64,000 bases of DNA from Burkholderiales bacterium (GTDB lineage Bacteria; Pseudomonadota; Gammaproteobacteria; Burkholderiales; Burkholderiaceae_C), in NCBI GenBank assembly GCA_016702555.1, contig JADJDV010000006.1:248001-312000 (forward strand), given 5' to 3'. Below the pieces are notes generated by a model that was not told the DNA's origin, ran no database searches, and saw only the letters and a program-made list of their open reading frames with translations. Shown here piece by piece: positions 44,789 through 53,827 of the stretch. Made by a program: the position numbers and the translations under genes. The first letter of the stretch is position 1. The number at the start of each line of letters is the position of its first letter.

Positions 44789-45595
44789 TCATCTTTTGAT
44801 GGTGGGCGCGGTTGACTTGTCGCCCTTGGCGTTGACGCCCAGGTACACGCCCAGGGCCACGGTCACGTCGCTGGCGAAGTCGGGCTCGGGAAAGCGCTGC
44901 TGGCGGTAGCAGTCGTTCAGGCGGTGTTGCATGCTCCACATCTGCCCGTTGGAGACGCGGTAGGCCGGCCAGGCGGCAAAGCCGACGCCATCGCCCGGTG
45001 CCTTGGTCAGCAACGGCAGGTCTTGCAGACGGATGCGCTTGCCCTCTTCGCCGTGGCATGAGGCGCAGGCAAAGTCGTGCGCGCCGCCACGCTGGAAGAA
45101 CAGGCGCTTGCCCACTTCGTACATGGTGCGCTCTTGCGTGGTGGATTGCGGCAGGTTGAAGCGCATGCCCTTGGATTGCCCGGCGATCCAGGTGGCCAGC
45201 GCCGTGGTGTTGGCGCGCTCACCGCGGCCCCACTGCCCCTTGACGATTTCCTTGGGGTCGATGCCTTGCAGCGTGCTCATGCAGGTGACCAGGCGCGACT
45301 CCAGGTCTTGCACCTTGCCCGTGTCCTTGAAGTAGCGCGGCAGCTCAACGAAAGCGCCCTTGACCACGCCGGGGCCCTTGCCCAGATCGCACTTCTCCAG
45401 CGAGGCGTTCTTGGGGCCGCGCGCCTTTTTCCAGAGGTCTTCGCCCCTGGCGTCGAACAGGTCGGCTGGATTGCCGTCTTGCAGCATCTCGCGGTATTCC
45501 TCGATGGCCTGGATCGAGGTCTTGTCCTGCGCCAGCGCCGGCGCGGCCAGTGCAACGGTGCCCAGCAGGGCGAACAGAGTGGGGGGCATGCGCAT
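44789..45595 (-). CDS. soxA: SoxA, monoheme cytochrome c (L-cysteine S-thiosulfotransferase)
   Basis: SoxA catalyses oxidative attachment of thiosulfate to SoxY. The 268-residue precursor has a signal peptide ending ALAQ, one haem motif CASCH at 177-181 and the active-site Cys229 in HRLNDCYRQQR. The N-terminal haem of diheme SoxA is missing; Cys69 and Cys105 there probably form the disulfide seen in monoheme forms. It follows soxZ after a terminator-like hairpin. Confidence 0.97.
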   Translation of the reverse strand: MRMPPTLFALLGTVALAAPALAQDKTSIQAIEEYREMLQDGNPADLFDARGEDLWKKARGPKNASLEKCDLGKGPGVVKGAFVELPRYFKDTGKVQDLESRLVTCMSTLQGIDPKEIVKGQWGRGERANTTALATWIAGQSKGMRFNLPQSTTQERTMYEVGKRLFFQRGGAHDFACASCHGEEGKRIRLQDLPLLTKAPGDGVGFAAWPAYRVSNGQMWSMQHRLNDCYRQQRFPEPDFASDVTVALGVYLGVNAKGDKSTAPTIKR

Positions 45596-45612
45596 CGTGG
45601 GTACTCCTTGTG

Positions 45613-45657
45613 CTGCAAAAGAAAAGCGGGCGTGGTTTTCAAGCGCACGCCCGCTTT
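45613..45657 (-). terminator. Terminator-like hairpin between soxZ and soxA
   Basis: aaagcgggcgtg (45623-45634) and cacgcccgcttt (45646-45657) form a perfect 12-bp stem. On the minus strand it is followed by tcttttgcag, moderately U-rich. It would favour soxY and soxZ over soxA and downstream genes. Confidence 0.75.
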
Positions 45658-45670
45658 GCGCGGTCGGTGA

Positions 45671-45982
45671 TCAGGACACCGTGGCTTCGTCGGTGCGCGT
45701 CTCGCCCTTGTTGTCCTTCCAGGTCACGCTGATCTTGTCGCCAGCCTTGGCGCCCTTGACGTTGAACTGCAAGAACGGGTTCTTGGATACCGCCGGGCCC
45801 CACTCGCACGAGAACACCGGCTTGCCGTTCAGGCTGGCGGTGACGTCCGCGATGTGCCAAGCCGGCACCAGCTTGCCGGAGGCGTCCTTGCGCTGACCGG
45901 ATTCCATTTCGTGGCTCATGAGCACGCGCACCGTGGCTTTGTCGCCAGCGGCCTGGGCGCGGATTCGCATTGGATCTGCCAT
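45671..45982 (-). CDS. soxZ: SoxZ, sulfur carrier partner protein
   Basis: SoxZ binds SoxY to form the carrier on which sulfur is oxidised. The 103-residue protein lacks a signal peptide and is exported with SoxY. MRIRAQAAGDKATVRVLMSH, followed by EMESGQRKD and PVFSCEWGPAVSKNPFL, matches the family. Length is normal. It follows soxY by 95 bases. Confidence 0.97.
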   Translation of the reverse strand: MADPMRIRAQAAGDKATVRVLMSHEMESGQRKDASGKLVPAWHIADVTASLNGKPVFSCEWGPAVSKNPFLQFNVKGAKAGDKISVTWKDNKGETRTDEATVS

Positions 45983-46077
45983 GTTGATTCTCCTGATTCA
46001 GTGATTCGTTTCAAAGTCGGTGGGGGAGGGGTCTGGCTTGCCCTTACCCCGGCCTTTTCCCAGAGGGCGAAAAACCA

Positions 46078-46536
46078 TCAGCCGCCACAGCCGCCCAAAG
46101 TGACCTTGACTTCCTTCTTGGCGTAATGCGCCTTGCCGTCGGCGGTGACGGCCACGGCGTAGACGTCGGACGATTCGCCCATCTTGGAGCGGGTGGCAAA
46201 GCTGGGCTCGACCTCGGGCGTGACGTTGAACACGGCCACCAAGGCGTTCGGGTTCTTCTCGACCAGCAGCACCAGTTGCTTGACATTGGGCAGCGTGCTG
46301 GCCACGGCCAGCGGCACCACGGCGCCGTTCTCGGCGATGTCGGGGGCGGTGAGGGTGACGGCGCTGCTCTCGGCCGGCGCGCCGGTCGCGCCCAGCGCCT
46401 TCAGGGCGTCGTTCAGGTTCTTGGCCTCGAACGCGGCCTTGTTGAACGCCTGCGCGTACTGCGGGAACAGGCCGGTGCCGGCCAGCAGGCCCGCCACCAC
46501 GGCGCTTTGCTTGAGGGTTTGTCGACGTGTCTGCAT
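46078..46536 (-). CDS. soxY: SoxY, sulfur carrier protein
   Basis: SoxY carries sulfur intermediates on a C-terminal cysteine. The 152-residue precursor has a Tat signal (MQTRRQTLKQSAVVAGLLAG) that also exports SoxZ, the core APDIAENGAVVPLAVASTLP, and ends VTLGGCGG, the swinging arm with Cys150. All features are standard. It follows soxD by about 100 bases. Confidence 0.98.
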   Translation of the reverse strand: MQTRRQTLKQSAVVAGLLAGTGLFPQYAQAFNKAAFEAKNLNDALKALGATGAPAESSAVTLTAPDIAENGAVVPLAVASTLPNVKQLVLLVEKNPNALVAVFNVTPEVEPSFATRSKMGESSDVYAVAVTADGKAHYAKKEVKVTLGGCGG

Positions 46537-46639
46537 CGCGGGGATCTCCAGAAAGTTAAGTGAATGCTAATGCTTCTGAGTACGGTCTGCATGGGGAAAT
46601 TCCCCACCCCAGACCTGGCCGTTCATGGGTGCGGGAACC

Positions 46640-47713
46640 TCATGGCTTGGCGGCGCCGCCGGCCAGCCAGGCCGCCATGGCCCGGGTGTCGGCGTCCGGC
46701 AGGTTCTGCGGCGGCATCGGAATTTCGCCCCAGACGCCAGAGCCGCCGGCCTTGATCTTGCCGGCCAGGTAGTCGGTCTTGCCATTGTGCTTCTTGGCGA
46801 TGTCGGTGAAGCTGGGACCGACCAGCTTGCCCTCCATGTTGTGGCAGGCGGTGCAGGCGTGCTGCTGCGTCAGCTTGATCGCCGCCGCCTCGGGGCTGGC
46901 GGCGGCGCCGGCCGGGCCGACCACCTTGACCGGGCCGGCGGCATCGCCCAGCTTGCCCTCGGCCCGGGTGGTGTCGGAGCCGCGCTGCGCGCCGACGGTG
47001 CGCTGCTGCTCGCGCAGGTTGCCGTGGTTGTTACGCGCGTGTTCGGGCAGGCGTGAGCCGATCACGGGCTCGGGCCCGCAGTCCTTCATGCAGGCGGTGG
47101 CGGTCACGTCGGGCCTGGCGGCGCCGTTCAGCTCCTTGCCCGGCCACATCGCGTGCGCGGTGCTCATGCCCTTGCGGTTGGGCATCTTCTGCTGCACCTC
47201 GGCGATGTTCTTGTCGGACAGCGTGAAGTCGTCTGGCAGCACGTGCGCCAGGTTGAGCAGGAAGGCGGTGACCGCGTAGACCTCGTCCACCTTCAGCGAC
47301 TTCGGCTGGTCCCAGGGCATGGCGCGGTTGATGTAGTCCCACAGCGTGGACACCGTGGGCACCTTCATCAGGCTGGTGCGGCCGGGGTAGTCGGGACGCA
47401 GCAGCGTGGCCACGCGGCCGGTCTTGACGTCCTCGGCGGTGGTGCCGCCGACCAGCGGCGTGAACACCGAGTTGGATTCGCCGAAGATGCCGTGGCAGCT
47501 GGCGCAGCGCGCCTCCCAGATGTCCTGGCCCTTGGCCACCGTGCCGCTGCCGGGTGGCAGGCCCTTGAAATCGGGGCGCACATCGATGTCCCAGGCCGCC
47601 ACCTCCTTGGGCGTGGCGTCGCGGCCGATGCCGGGAAACTTGTCCTGCGCCAGCAGCGGCAGGGCGCAGGCCGCGATCGCGAGGGCGGCGAAGCCGTTAC
47701 GAAAGCTGGACAT
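46640..47713 (-). CDS. soxD: SoxD, diheme cytochrome c of sulfur dehydrogenase
   Basis: SoxD is the electron-accepting partner of SoxC in the sulfane dehydrogenase, which gives full oxidation to sulfate. The 357-residue precursor has a signal peptide and two haem motifs, CASCH at 70-74 and CTACH near 286. DIWEARCASCHGIFGESNSV and KVPTVSTLWDYINRAMPWDQ are typical SoxD sequences. Its start overlaps the soxC stop by 17 bases. Confidence 0.95.
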   Translation of the reverse strand: MSSFRNGFAALAIAACALPLLAQDKFPGIGRDATPKEVAAWDIDVRPDFKGLPPGSGTVAKGQDIWEARCASCHGIFGESNSVFTPLVGGTTAEDVKTGRVATLLRPDYPGRTSLMKVPTVSTLWDYINRAMPWDQPKSLKVDEVYAVTAFLLNLAHVLPDDFTLSDKNIAEVQQKMPNRKGMSTAHAMWPGKELNGAARPDVTATACMKDCGPEPVIGSRLPEHARNNHGNLREQQRTVGAQRGSDTTRAEGKLGDAAGPVKVVGPAGAAASPEAAAIKLTQQHACTACHNMEGKLVGPSFTDIAKKHNGKTDYLAGKIKAGGSGVWGEIPMPPQNLPDADTRAMAAWLAGGAAKP

Positions 47714-49077
47714 TCTTCACCTCGCCGTTTTCCTGCACCAGCCAGGACTGGATCGCGTTGTTGTGGTAGATCGAACGCGTGCCGCGCACCGCGCGCAACT
47801 GCTTCGAGCTCGGCTGCACATAGCCAGTGTCGTCCATGGCGCGGCTTTGCACGATGGCGGGCTTGCCGTCCCACACCCAGTCGAGCGAAAAGCGCGTCAG
47901 GCAGCGGTCCAGCACCGGCGTTTCCAGCCGCGCGGTGCGCCAGTTGCGGCCGCCATCGACCGACACGTCCACCTGCTTGATCTTGCCGCGGCCCGACCAG
48001 GCCAGGCCGTTCAGGTGATAGAAGCCCTTGTCGAGCAGCACCTGCCCGCCGGAGGGCGTGGTGATCACGCTCTTGCACTCCTGGATGCTGGTGTACTGGC
48101 GGTGCGTGCCGTCGGGCATCAGGTCGACGTAGTGGATGGCCTCGTCCTTGGCGCCCCAGGGCTGGTCGCCCACCTCGCAGCGGCGCAGGTACTTGACCCA
48201 GCTCACGCCCTGCACGCCCGGCACCACCAGGCGCAGCGGGTAGCCGTTCTCGGGGCGCAGCATCTCGCCGTTCTGGCCATAGGCGAGCAGCACCTGGCCG
48301 CTGGTGACCAGGCCCATGGGGATGGTGCGCGTCATCGACGAGCCATCTGAGCCTTCGGCCAGCACGAACTTGCCACCCTTGAGGTCGGCGCCGGCCAGCT
48401 CCAGCAGCGTGATCAGCGGCACGCCGGTGAATTCGCTGCACGACAGCATGCCGTGCGTGTACTGGCAGGTGGGCACGGCCACGTTGCCCCATTCCATGCC
48501 GGTGTTGGCGCCGCATTCGATGAAGTAGAAGCGGCTGACGCTGGGCAGCCGCATGATCTCGTCCATGGTGAAGACCTTGGGCGTCTTCACCATGCCGTTG
48601 ACCATGAAGCGGTGCTTGCGCCGGGTCGATGTCCCACCAGCCCTGATGGTGGCGCTCGAAGTGCAGGCCGCTGGGCGTGACGATGCCGAACAGCGACTGC
48701 AGCGGGGCGAACGACACCGAGGACTGGTTGGACTGCGTCAGGCCCGGGCTCTGACGGCGCTGCACGTTGCCTTCGAACTTGGACGGCAGGCCGTAGCCGT
48801 CGGTCGCCACCGGCTGGCCCAGGCCGGTGCTGTGCGCGGGCAGCTTCAGGATGGCCGGGTCGCCGTCGGCCGGCACCTTGCCTTGCGCCGTGGCGTGCGC
48901 GGTGGCGCCACCGGTCAGGGCGGCGGCGAAGGCGCCGCGGATGAAGTCGCGCCGGCCGCGCTTGCCCTCGGCAAACACGGTGCGCACGCCGGTCTTGTCC
49001 AGAAAGCTCTCGGGCGCCTTGCGCAGGCGCCCGCCCGCCAGGCTGGCGGGCGCGGGTTGGGGCTGATCGTCTGCCAT
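47697..49077 (-). pseudogene. soxC: SoxC, sulfane dehydrogenase molybdopterin subunit, frameshifted
   Basis: SoxC is a sulfite-oxidase-family enzyme that removes six electrons from SoxY-bound sulfane. From 49077 the frame reads MADDQPQPAPASLAGGRLRK, a Tat motif (GRRDFIRG) and ERHHQGWWDIDPA; the second frame resumes KHRFMVNGMVKTPKVFTMDE and continues through VSRFYFIECGANTGMEWG (Mo-ligand Cys) to a normal end. One extra base near 48612-48621 breaks the frame within conserved sequence. Corrected length is about 459 residues. All other sox genes are intact, so a sequencing error is likely. Confidence 0.93.
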
Positions 49078-49169
49078 GGCCGTGAAAATCCTTATATGCG
49101 CAATTGCTGATATTAAATTGGCTCGACCCTGCTGACCATCGGGTTTATCCGGGGTTGCGCGCCGATCGC

Positions 49170-49505
49170 CTACTTGGCGAAGCGGTAGTGGTCGCGGTTG
49201 AGCGCCGCCGCGATGGCGGTGACTTCCTCGGGGAACAGGCTCAGGTTCAGCTGCGTGCTGCACTGCTCGACCATGGCCTGCAGCCGCGCGGGGGTGTTGA
49301 TGTGCCCCTGGGGCCGGTAGATGGCCTTGCCGTCGTTGGTCCATTTCTGCGCATGGCACTGGTTGCACTTGTTCTCGGCCATCAGCTTCTCGCCCAGCTT
49401 GAGGTCGGCGCCCCTGAAGATCTCCGGCACCTGCGCCGAAGCGTTGAAGGCGATGCCGACCACGGCGCCAAGACACCAGATGCGTAGGGAAGAAAACGGC
49501 CTCAT
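49170..49505 (-). CDS. Small c-type cytochrome of the sox cluster (SoxE-like)
   Basis: This is a monoheme cytochrome c of 111 residues. Start at 49505 gives MRPFSSLRIWCLGAVVGIAF followed by NASAQ, a signal peptide; the haem motif is CNQCH at 47-51 in LMAENKCNQCHAQKWTNDGK. It lies upstream of soxC and probably carries electrons from the Sox enzymes. The exact equivalent in other sox clusters is uncertain. Confidence 0.85.
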   Translation of the reverse strand: MRPFSSLRIWCLGAVVGIAFNASAQVPEIFRGADLKLGEKLMAENKCNQCHAQKWTNDGKAIYRPQGHINTPARLQAMVEQCSTQLNLSLFPEEVTAIAAALNRDHYRFAK

Positions 49506-49546
49506 GTCTGTCTCCGGTGGGTTTACTGCCAAGGCTTCGCAGCTTC

Positions 49547-49643
49547 GTAGGCTGGGTTAGCCGCATGCGTAACCCAGCGAAAGCGTGTGCCAAACGCTGG
49601 GTTACGCTTCGCTAACCCAGCCTACGTCACTAACCCAGCCTAC
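49547..49643. repeat. Palindromic repeat of taacccagc units
   Basis: gtaggctgggttag at 49547 is answered by ctaacccagcctac near 49612-49625 and again at 49630-49643, with gtaacccagcg and cgctgggttac between. This is a well-known type of dispersed palindromic repeat. It separates the cytochrome gene from the thioredoxin gene and overlaps the end of a small open frame. Confidence 0.85.
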
Positions 49644-49722
49644 GCCACTGGGCGGTCGCGCCGAGGCTGAGGCCGAGCAGGGCCGCGGCCCAGGCGATGC
49701 GGAATCGGAAGCGGTGGGTCAT
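49630..49722 (-). CDS. Very small putative secreted peptide or gene remnant
   Basis: MTHRFRFRIAWAAALLGLSL followed by GATAQWRRLG is a 30-residue frame starting 16 bases after the thioredoxin gene. It looks like a signal peptide whose cleavage site (ATAQ) is followed at once by repeat sequence. It could be the front of a lost periplasmic protein cut off by the repeat. Weak evidence that it is expressed. Confidence 0.3.
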   Translation of the reverse strand: MTHRFRFRIAWAAALLGLSLGATAQWRRLG

Positions 49723-49738
49723 GCGGGGCTCCTGTCGT

Positions 49739-50233
49739 TCAGGCGGTGATGGCTTGGCGCGCGCGCGCCAGGCGGCCGTCGAGCTGGGCGGCGTAGAAGT
49801 CCGGCGACATGCCGACCAGGCGCTCGGCCACTTCCTTGCCACCAGCGCCCAGGAACAGCAGCGTCGGCGCAACCTTGACATTCCACTCGCGCACCAGCGC
49901 CTCGTGCGTGGTCGGCTCGCCGCGCACGCTGCGTGTGCCGGCCGGGCTGTACATGTCGACCTGCACCACGGACAGACCGTCCTGCGCGTGCATCGGCGCC
50001 AGGTAGTTGGTGCGCACTTCGGCGCACCAGGGGCAGCGGTGCAGGCTGACCATCACCACCAGCGGCTGGCGCGCCTTCAGCGCGCGCGCCAGTTCATTCT
50101 TCAGCGAGGTCGACAGCGGCAGCTGGCCAGCCGCCGCGCGTGCCGCGCCGATGCCGCTGGCGCCCAGTGCGAGCGCGCCGAGCGCGCGCAGGCCCTGGCG
50201 GCGCGAGCAAAGCATGACGGGGCCGTTCTTCAT
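49739..50233 (-). CDS. Periplasmic thioredoxin-like protein (SoxS/SoxW type)
   Basis: The 164-residue precursor has a signal region (LRALGALALGASGIGAARAA) and a thioredoxin fold with VVMVSLHRCPWCAEVRTNYL, the CxxC at Cys67-Cys70, and KVAPTLLFLGAGG, where the cis-Pro follows VA. Such proteins keep the SoxY cysteine or cytochromes reduced. Start at 50233 overlaps the stop of the upstream MBL gene (ATGA). Confidence 0.88.
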   Translation of the reverse strand: MKNGPVMLCSRRQGLRALGALALGASGIGAARAAAGQLPLSTSLKNELARALKARQPLVVMVSLHRCPWCAEVRTNYLAPMHAQDGLSVVQVDMYSPAGTRSVRGEPTTHEALVREWNVKVAPTLLFLGAGGKEVAERLVGMSPDFYAAQLDGRLARARQAITA

Positions 50234-51210
50234 TCGGGGTCGTGCTCCATCAACAGATAGGTGTTGTAGGCGTTCATGCGGTTGGCGGCGCCGAACAGCG
50301 GCAGGTGCTCGAACTGGCTCCAGTCGGTGGCCTTGTAGGCTTCGTCGAAGGGTGTCATGTCGCGCGCGGCGGCGCCCATGGTCTTGCGCAGGTAGACCAG
50401 GTAGTCGCGCGTGAGCTGCATGTCCTTGCGCGCCTCGGTCGACACCGGGCCGTGGCCGGGAATGATGATCTGGGTGTCGAAGGCGAGCAGCCGGTCGAGC
50501 GACTTGATCCAGTTGCGGCTGTCGGCCTGGCCGACGAAGGGCACGCGGCTGCGGAACACCAGATCGCCCGCGTACAGCACCTTGCGCGCCGGCAGGTACA
50601 CCGCCAGGTCTTCCGGTGTGTGCGCCGGGCCGACCGGCTGCAGGATCAGCTGCGTGTCGCCCAGGGTCAGCTCGCGCCGGCCGTCGATCCATTCGGTGGC
50701 GGCGACCAGCCGCGTCTGCTCGTCGATCCAGGGCGCCAGTTCCTCGCGCGAGGCCTGCAGCCGCAGGCGCGCGGTGTCGGCGAACAGGTACTCGCGCCCC
50801 GCCTGGTGGGCGATGATGCGCGCGCCCAGCTTCTCGAACACCTGCAAGCCGTAAATGTGGTCGGCGTGGTAGTGCGTCACCACCACGTGCGTCACTTTTT
50901 GCGGCGTGACTTTCGCGATCTCGGCCAGCAGGCGCTCGGCCAGCGCTGGCGAGCCGAGCGCATCGACCACCACCACGCCGGCCGAGGTGACGATGAAGCC
51001 GGCGTTGGAGATGAAGTTCTGGTTGGCCGGCGAGCCCAGCGCCGACAGGCCCTCGACATACCAGCAACCGGGTGCGGCCTCGCGCGCCCGCATCTCGGGC
51101 AGCGGCGCTGGCTGACCGGCGGCGTCGGAATAGCGCGCCCACGCCACGCCGCCAAAGGCCGCGCAGGCGCAGCGCTGAAGAAGTTGACGCCGATCAATCA
51201 CAGCCTGCAT
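50230..51210 (-). CDS. SoxH-like MBL-fold metallo-hydrolase
   Basis: This metallo-beta-lactamase-fold protein of 326 residues has the metal motif VVVTHYHADHIYGLQVFEKL (His113, His115, Asp117, His118), then GPAHTPEDLAVYLPARKVLY and IIPGHGPVSTEA with later ligands. A Tat-like signal (IDRRQLLQRCACAAFGGVA) sends it to the periplasm. SoxH proteins occur in sox clusters, with a role that is not settled. It is the first minus-strand gene, divergent from tsuA. Confidence 0.87.
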   Translation of the reverse strand: MQAVIDRRQLLQRCACAAFGGVAWARYSDAAGQPAPLPEMRAREAAPGCWYVEGLSALGSPANQNFISNAGFIVTSAGVVVVDALGSPALAERLLAEIAKVTPQKVTHVVVTHYHADHIYGLQVFEKLGARIIAHQAGREYLFADTARLRLQASREELAPWIDEQTRLVAATEWIDGRRELTLGDTQLILQPVGPAHTPEDLAVYLPARKVLYAGDLVFRSRVPFVGQADSRNWIKSLDRLLAFDTQIIIPGHGPVSTEARKDMQLTRDYLVYLRKTMGAAARDMTPFDEAYKATDWSQFEHLPLFGAANRMNAYNTYLLMEHDPE

Positions 51211-51220
51211 GATGCGCTCT

Positions 51221-51257
51221 TAATATTCATAAGTCATTGCTTAATTGATTATTGAAC
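51221..51257. promoter_or_regulatory. Divergent sox-tsuA promoter with shared operator-like motif
   Basis: The 47-base gap between the MBL gene and tsuA is AT-rich. Its minus strand contains taagcaatgac (51233-51243), matching taagcaacgac upstream of the sulfide dehydrogenase operon at 63215-63225 in ten of eleven positions. It may bind the ArsR-type regulator encoded at 62706. Confidence 0.4.
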
Positions 51258-52367
51258 ATGGTGGGTGAACTGGCAAGCTGGATCGAACATTGGGGCACCG
51301 GCACAGCCTTGGCCGTGGGTGGCGCGGTCATCGGCGCCCTGTTCGGTTTCTTCGCCCAGCGCTCGCGCTTTTGCCTGCGCGCGGCGGTGATCGAGTTCTG
51401 GCACGGCAAGTTCGGCGAGAAGCTGTCGGTGTGGCTGCTGGCCTTCGCCAGCGCGCTGGTGGCGGTGCAGGCGCTGATCCTGTGGGGCGCGCTTGACGTC
51501 GGCAGTGCGCGCCAGCTGGCCAACCGCGGCAGCCTGTCGGGCGCGCTGGTGGGTGGCCTGCTGTTCGGCGTCGGCATGGTCATGACGCGCGGCTGCGCCA
51601 GCCGGCTGCTGGTGCTGTCGGCCAACGGCAATCTGCGCGCGCTGCTGTCGGGCCTGGTGTTCGCGGTGACGGCGCAGGCCGCGCTGGCCGGCAGCCTGGC
51701 GCCGCTGCGCGGCGCCATCTCGGGCTGGTGGACGGTGGATGGCGGTGCGGCGCGCGATCTGCTGGCGCGCGTGGGCGCGGGGCACTGGGACGGGCTGGTG
51801 TTTGGTCTGCTGTGGCTGGTGGTGGCGGTGATCTTCTCGCTGCGCACCGGCAACCGTCTGTGGATGTGGATCGGCGGCGTGGGCACGGGCCTGGCCGTGG
51901 CGGCGGCCTGGTGGTTCAGCTACGCGGTCTCGCGCGCCAGCTTCGACCCGGTGCAGGTCCAGGGCCTGACCTTCAGTGGCCCCTCCGCCGAGTGGCTGAT
52001 GCGGGTGCTGGCCAGCCCGGCGCCGCCGTTCGGCTTCGACGCCGGCATGTTGCCGGGCGTGTTCATCGGATCCTTCATCGGCGCGCTGGTGGGGCGCGAG
52101 TTCAAGGTCGAGGGCTTCAAGGACGGCGCCAGCATGGCGCGCTACATCGTCGGCGCCATGCTGATGGGTTTTTCCAGCATGCTGGCGGGCGGCTGCGCGG
52201 TCGGCGCCGGCATGACCGGCGGCGCCATCTTCGCGCTCACCGCCTGGCTGACGCTGCTGGGCATGTGGATCGGCGGCGGCCTGATGGACCGCTGGCTGGC
52301 CGAGCCGACCGCGACCACGCAGTCGCCGACCCAGCAGGCGCCGGTGCTGATTCAGGCCGCGCCCTGA
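51258..52367 (+). CDS. tsuA: Thiosulfate transporter TsuA (YeeE/YedE family)
   Basis: This hydrophobic 369-residue membrane protein belongs to the YeeE/YedE family, in which TsuA imports thiosulfate through conserved cysteines. The cysteine-containing motifs FAQRSRFCLRAAVIEFW, VGMVMTRGCASRLLVL and MLAGGCAVGAGMTGGAIF are all present. ATG at 51258 was chosen; an in-frame TTG lies six bases upstream. Its position back to back with the sox cluster fits thiosulfate supply. Confidence 0.9.
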   Translation: MVGELASWIEHWGTGTALAVGGAVIGALFGFFAQRSRFCLRAAVIEFWHGKFGEKLSVWLLAFASALVAVQALILWGALDVGSARQLANRGSLSGALVGGLLFGVGMVMTRGCASRLLVLSANGNLRALLSGLVFAVTAQAALAGSLAPLRGAISGWWTVDGGAARDLLARVGAGHWDGLVFGLLWLVVAVIFSLRTGNRLWMWIGGVGTGLAVAAAWWFSYAVSRASFDPVQVQGLTFSGPSAEWLMRVLASPAPPFGFDAGMLPGVFIGSFIGALVGREFKVEGFKDGASMARYIVGAMLMGFSSMLAGGCAVGAGMTGGAIFALTAWLTLLGMWIGGGLMDRWLAEPTATTQSPTQQAPVLIQAAP

Positions 52368-52379
52368 GCGCCCTGGCGG

Positions 52380-53684
52380 TCAGCCGCCCAGTTGCGCGAA
52401 CACCTCGCGCGCCGCCGCCACGGTGGCGGCGATGTCGTCCTCGTTGTGCGCGGCGCTGACGAAGCCGGCCTCGTACAGCGCCGGCGCGATGTAGACGCCG
52501 CGATCGAGCAGGCCGTGGAACAGTTGGTTGAAGCGCGCGCCGTCGCTGGTCATCACCTGGGCGTAGTTCTGCGGCAATTCGGGCAACAGGAAGAAGCCGA
52601 ACATGCCGCCTTCGCAGTCGGCCGAGAAGGGCACGCCCTCGGCGGCGGCGGCGGCCGTCAGGCCATCGACCAGGCGCCGCGTCTTGGCCGCCAGCGCGTC
52701 GAAGAAACCGGGCTTTTTGATCTCGCGCAGGGTGGCCAGGCCGCAGGCGGTGGCCACCGGGTTGCCGCTCAGCGTGCCGGCCTGGTAGACCGGGCCCAGC
52801 GGCGCCAGCTGCTCCATCACCGCGCGCTTGCCGCCAAAGGCCGCCAGCGGCATGCCGCCGCCGATGACCTTGCCCATCACCGTGATGTCGGGCTCGAAGC
52901 CGGGGATCGACCTGGCGTACACGCTTTGCGCGCTGCCCAGCGCCACGCGGCAGCCGGTCATCACCTCGTCGTAGATCAGCAGCGCGCCGTGCTGCGTGCA
53001 CAGCTCGCGGCAGCGGCGCGTGAACTCGACCGTGGCGCGCACGAAGTTCATGTTGCCGGCGATCGGCTCGATGATCAGGCCGGCCAGGTCCTTGCCGTGC
53101 TGGGCGAAGGCTTCTTCCAGCTGGGCGATGTTGTTGTACTCGAGGACCAGGGTGTGCTGCACCACCTCGGGTGGCACGCCGGCGCTGGTCGGGTTGCCGA
53201 AGGTCGCCAGACCCGAGCCGGCCTTGACCAGCAGCGCGTCGGCGTGGCCGTGGTAGCAGCCTTCGAACTTGATGATCTTGTTGCGCCCGGTGGCGCCGCG
53301 CGCCAGCCGGATGGCGGTCATGCCGGCTTCGGTGCCTGAGTTGACCAGGCGCAGCATCTCCATCGACGGCACCAGCGCCAGGATTTCCTCGGCCAGCTCG
53401 ATCTCGCGCTCGGTCGGTGCGCCGAAGGAGAAGCCGTCGGCGGCGGCCTGGCGCACCGCTTCTTCCACCGCCGGGTGGCCGTGGCCCAGGATCATCGGGC
53501 CCCAGGAGCCGATGTAGTCGATGTAGCGCGTGTCGTTGGCGTCCCAGAAGTAGGCGCCCTTGGCGCGCTGCACGAAGCGCGGCGTGCCGCCGACGGCGCG
53601 GAAGGCGCGCACCGGCGAGTTGACGCCACCGGGGATGACCTGGCGCGCGCGCGCCATCAGCATGTCGTTCAGATCAGTTTTCAT
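52380..53684 (-). CDS. hemL: Glutamate-1-semialdehyde 2,1-aminomutase
   Basis: HemL converts glutamate-1-semialdehyde to 5-aminolevulinate, a haem precursor. The 434-residue product contains YIDYIGSWGPMILGHGHPAV, LVNSGTEAGMTAIRLARGAT and ITVMGKVIGGGMPLAAFGGK, the last with the PLP Lys. YQAGTLSGNPVATACGLATL is also conserved. Length is normal. A repeat lies between it and thiD upstream. Haem demand from the sox cytochromes gives a plausible but unproven link. Confidence 0.98.
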   Translation of the reverse strand: MKTDLNDMLMARARQVIPGGVNSPVRAFRAVGGTPRFVQRAKGAYFWDANDTRYIDYIGSWGPMILGHGHPAVEEAVRQAAADGFSFGAPTEREIELAEEILALVPSMEMLRLVNSGTEAGMTAIRLARGATGRNKIIKFEGCYHGHADALLVKAGSGLATFGNPTSAGVPPEVVQHTLVLEYNNIAQLEEAFAQHGKDLAGLIIEPIAGNMNFVRATVEFTRRCRELCTQHGALLIYDEVMTGCRVALGSAQSVYARSIPGFEPDITVMGKVIGGGMPLAAFGGKRAVMEQLAPLGPVYQAGTLSGNPVATACGLATLREIKKPGFFDALAAKTRRLVDGLTAAAAAEGVPFSADCEGGMFGFFLLPELPQNYAQVMTSDGARFNQLFHGLLDRGVYIAPALYEAGFVSAAHNEDDIAATVAAAREVFAQLGG

Positions 53685-53714
53685 GGCAGAAGTCTAGAAA
53701 TCAAAGGCACCGAC

Positions 53715-53815
53715 GGCCGCGGAGCAGGCCATGTCAGCAAACGCCGTGTCCGGACCTGCGCCGGGCACTGGTGTGGTCCCCCTTTGAGGGGGAAGGCGCG
53801 CAGCGACTCAGGGGG
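53715..53815 (+). repeat. REP-like repeat family A, copy 3 (thiD-hemL)
   Basis: ggccgcggagcaggccatgt, cgccgtgtccggacctgcgc, actggtgtggtccccc and gcagcgactcaggggg match copy 1 closely. The ctcaggggg end lies 13 bases from the thiD stop. Confidence 0.88.
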
Positions 53816-53827
53816 TGTTTCATCTAT

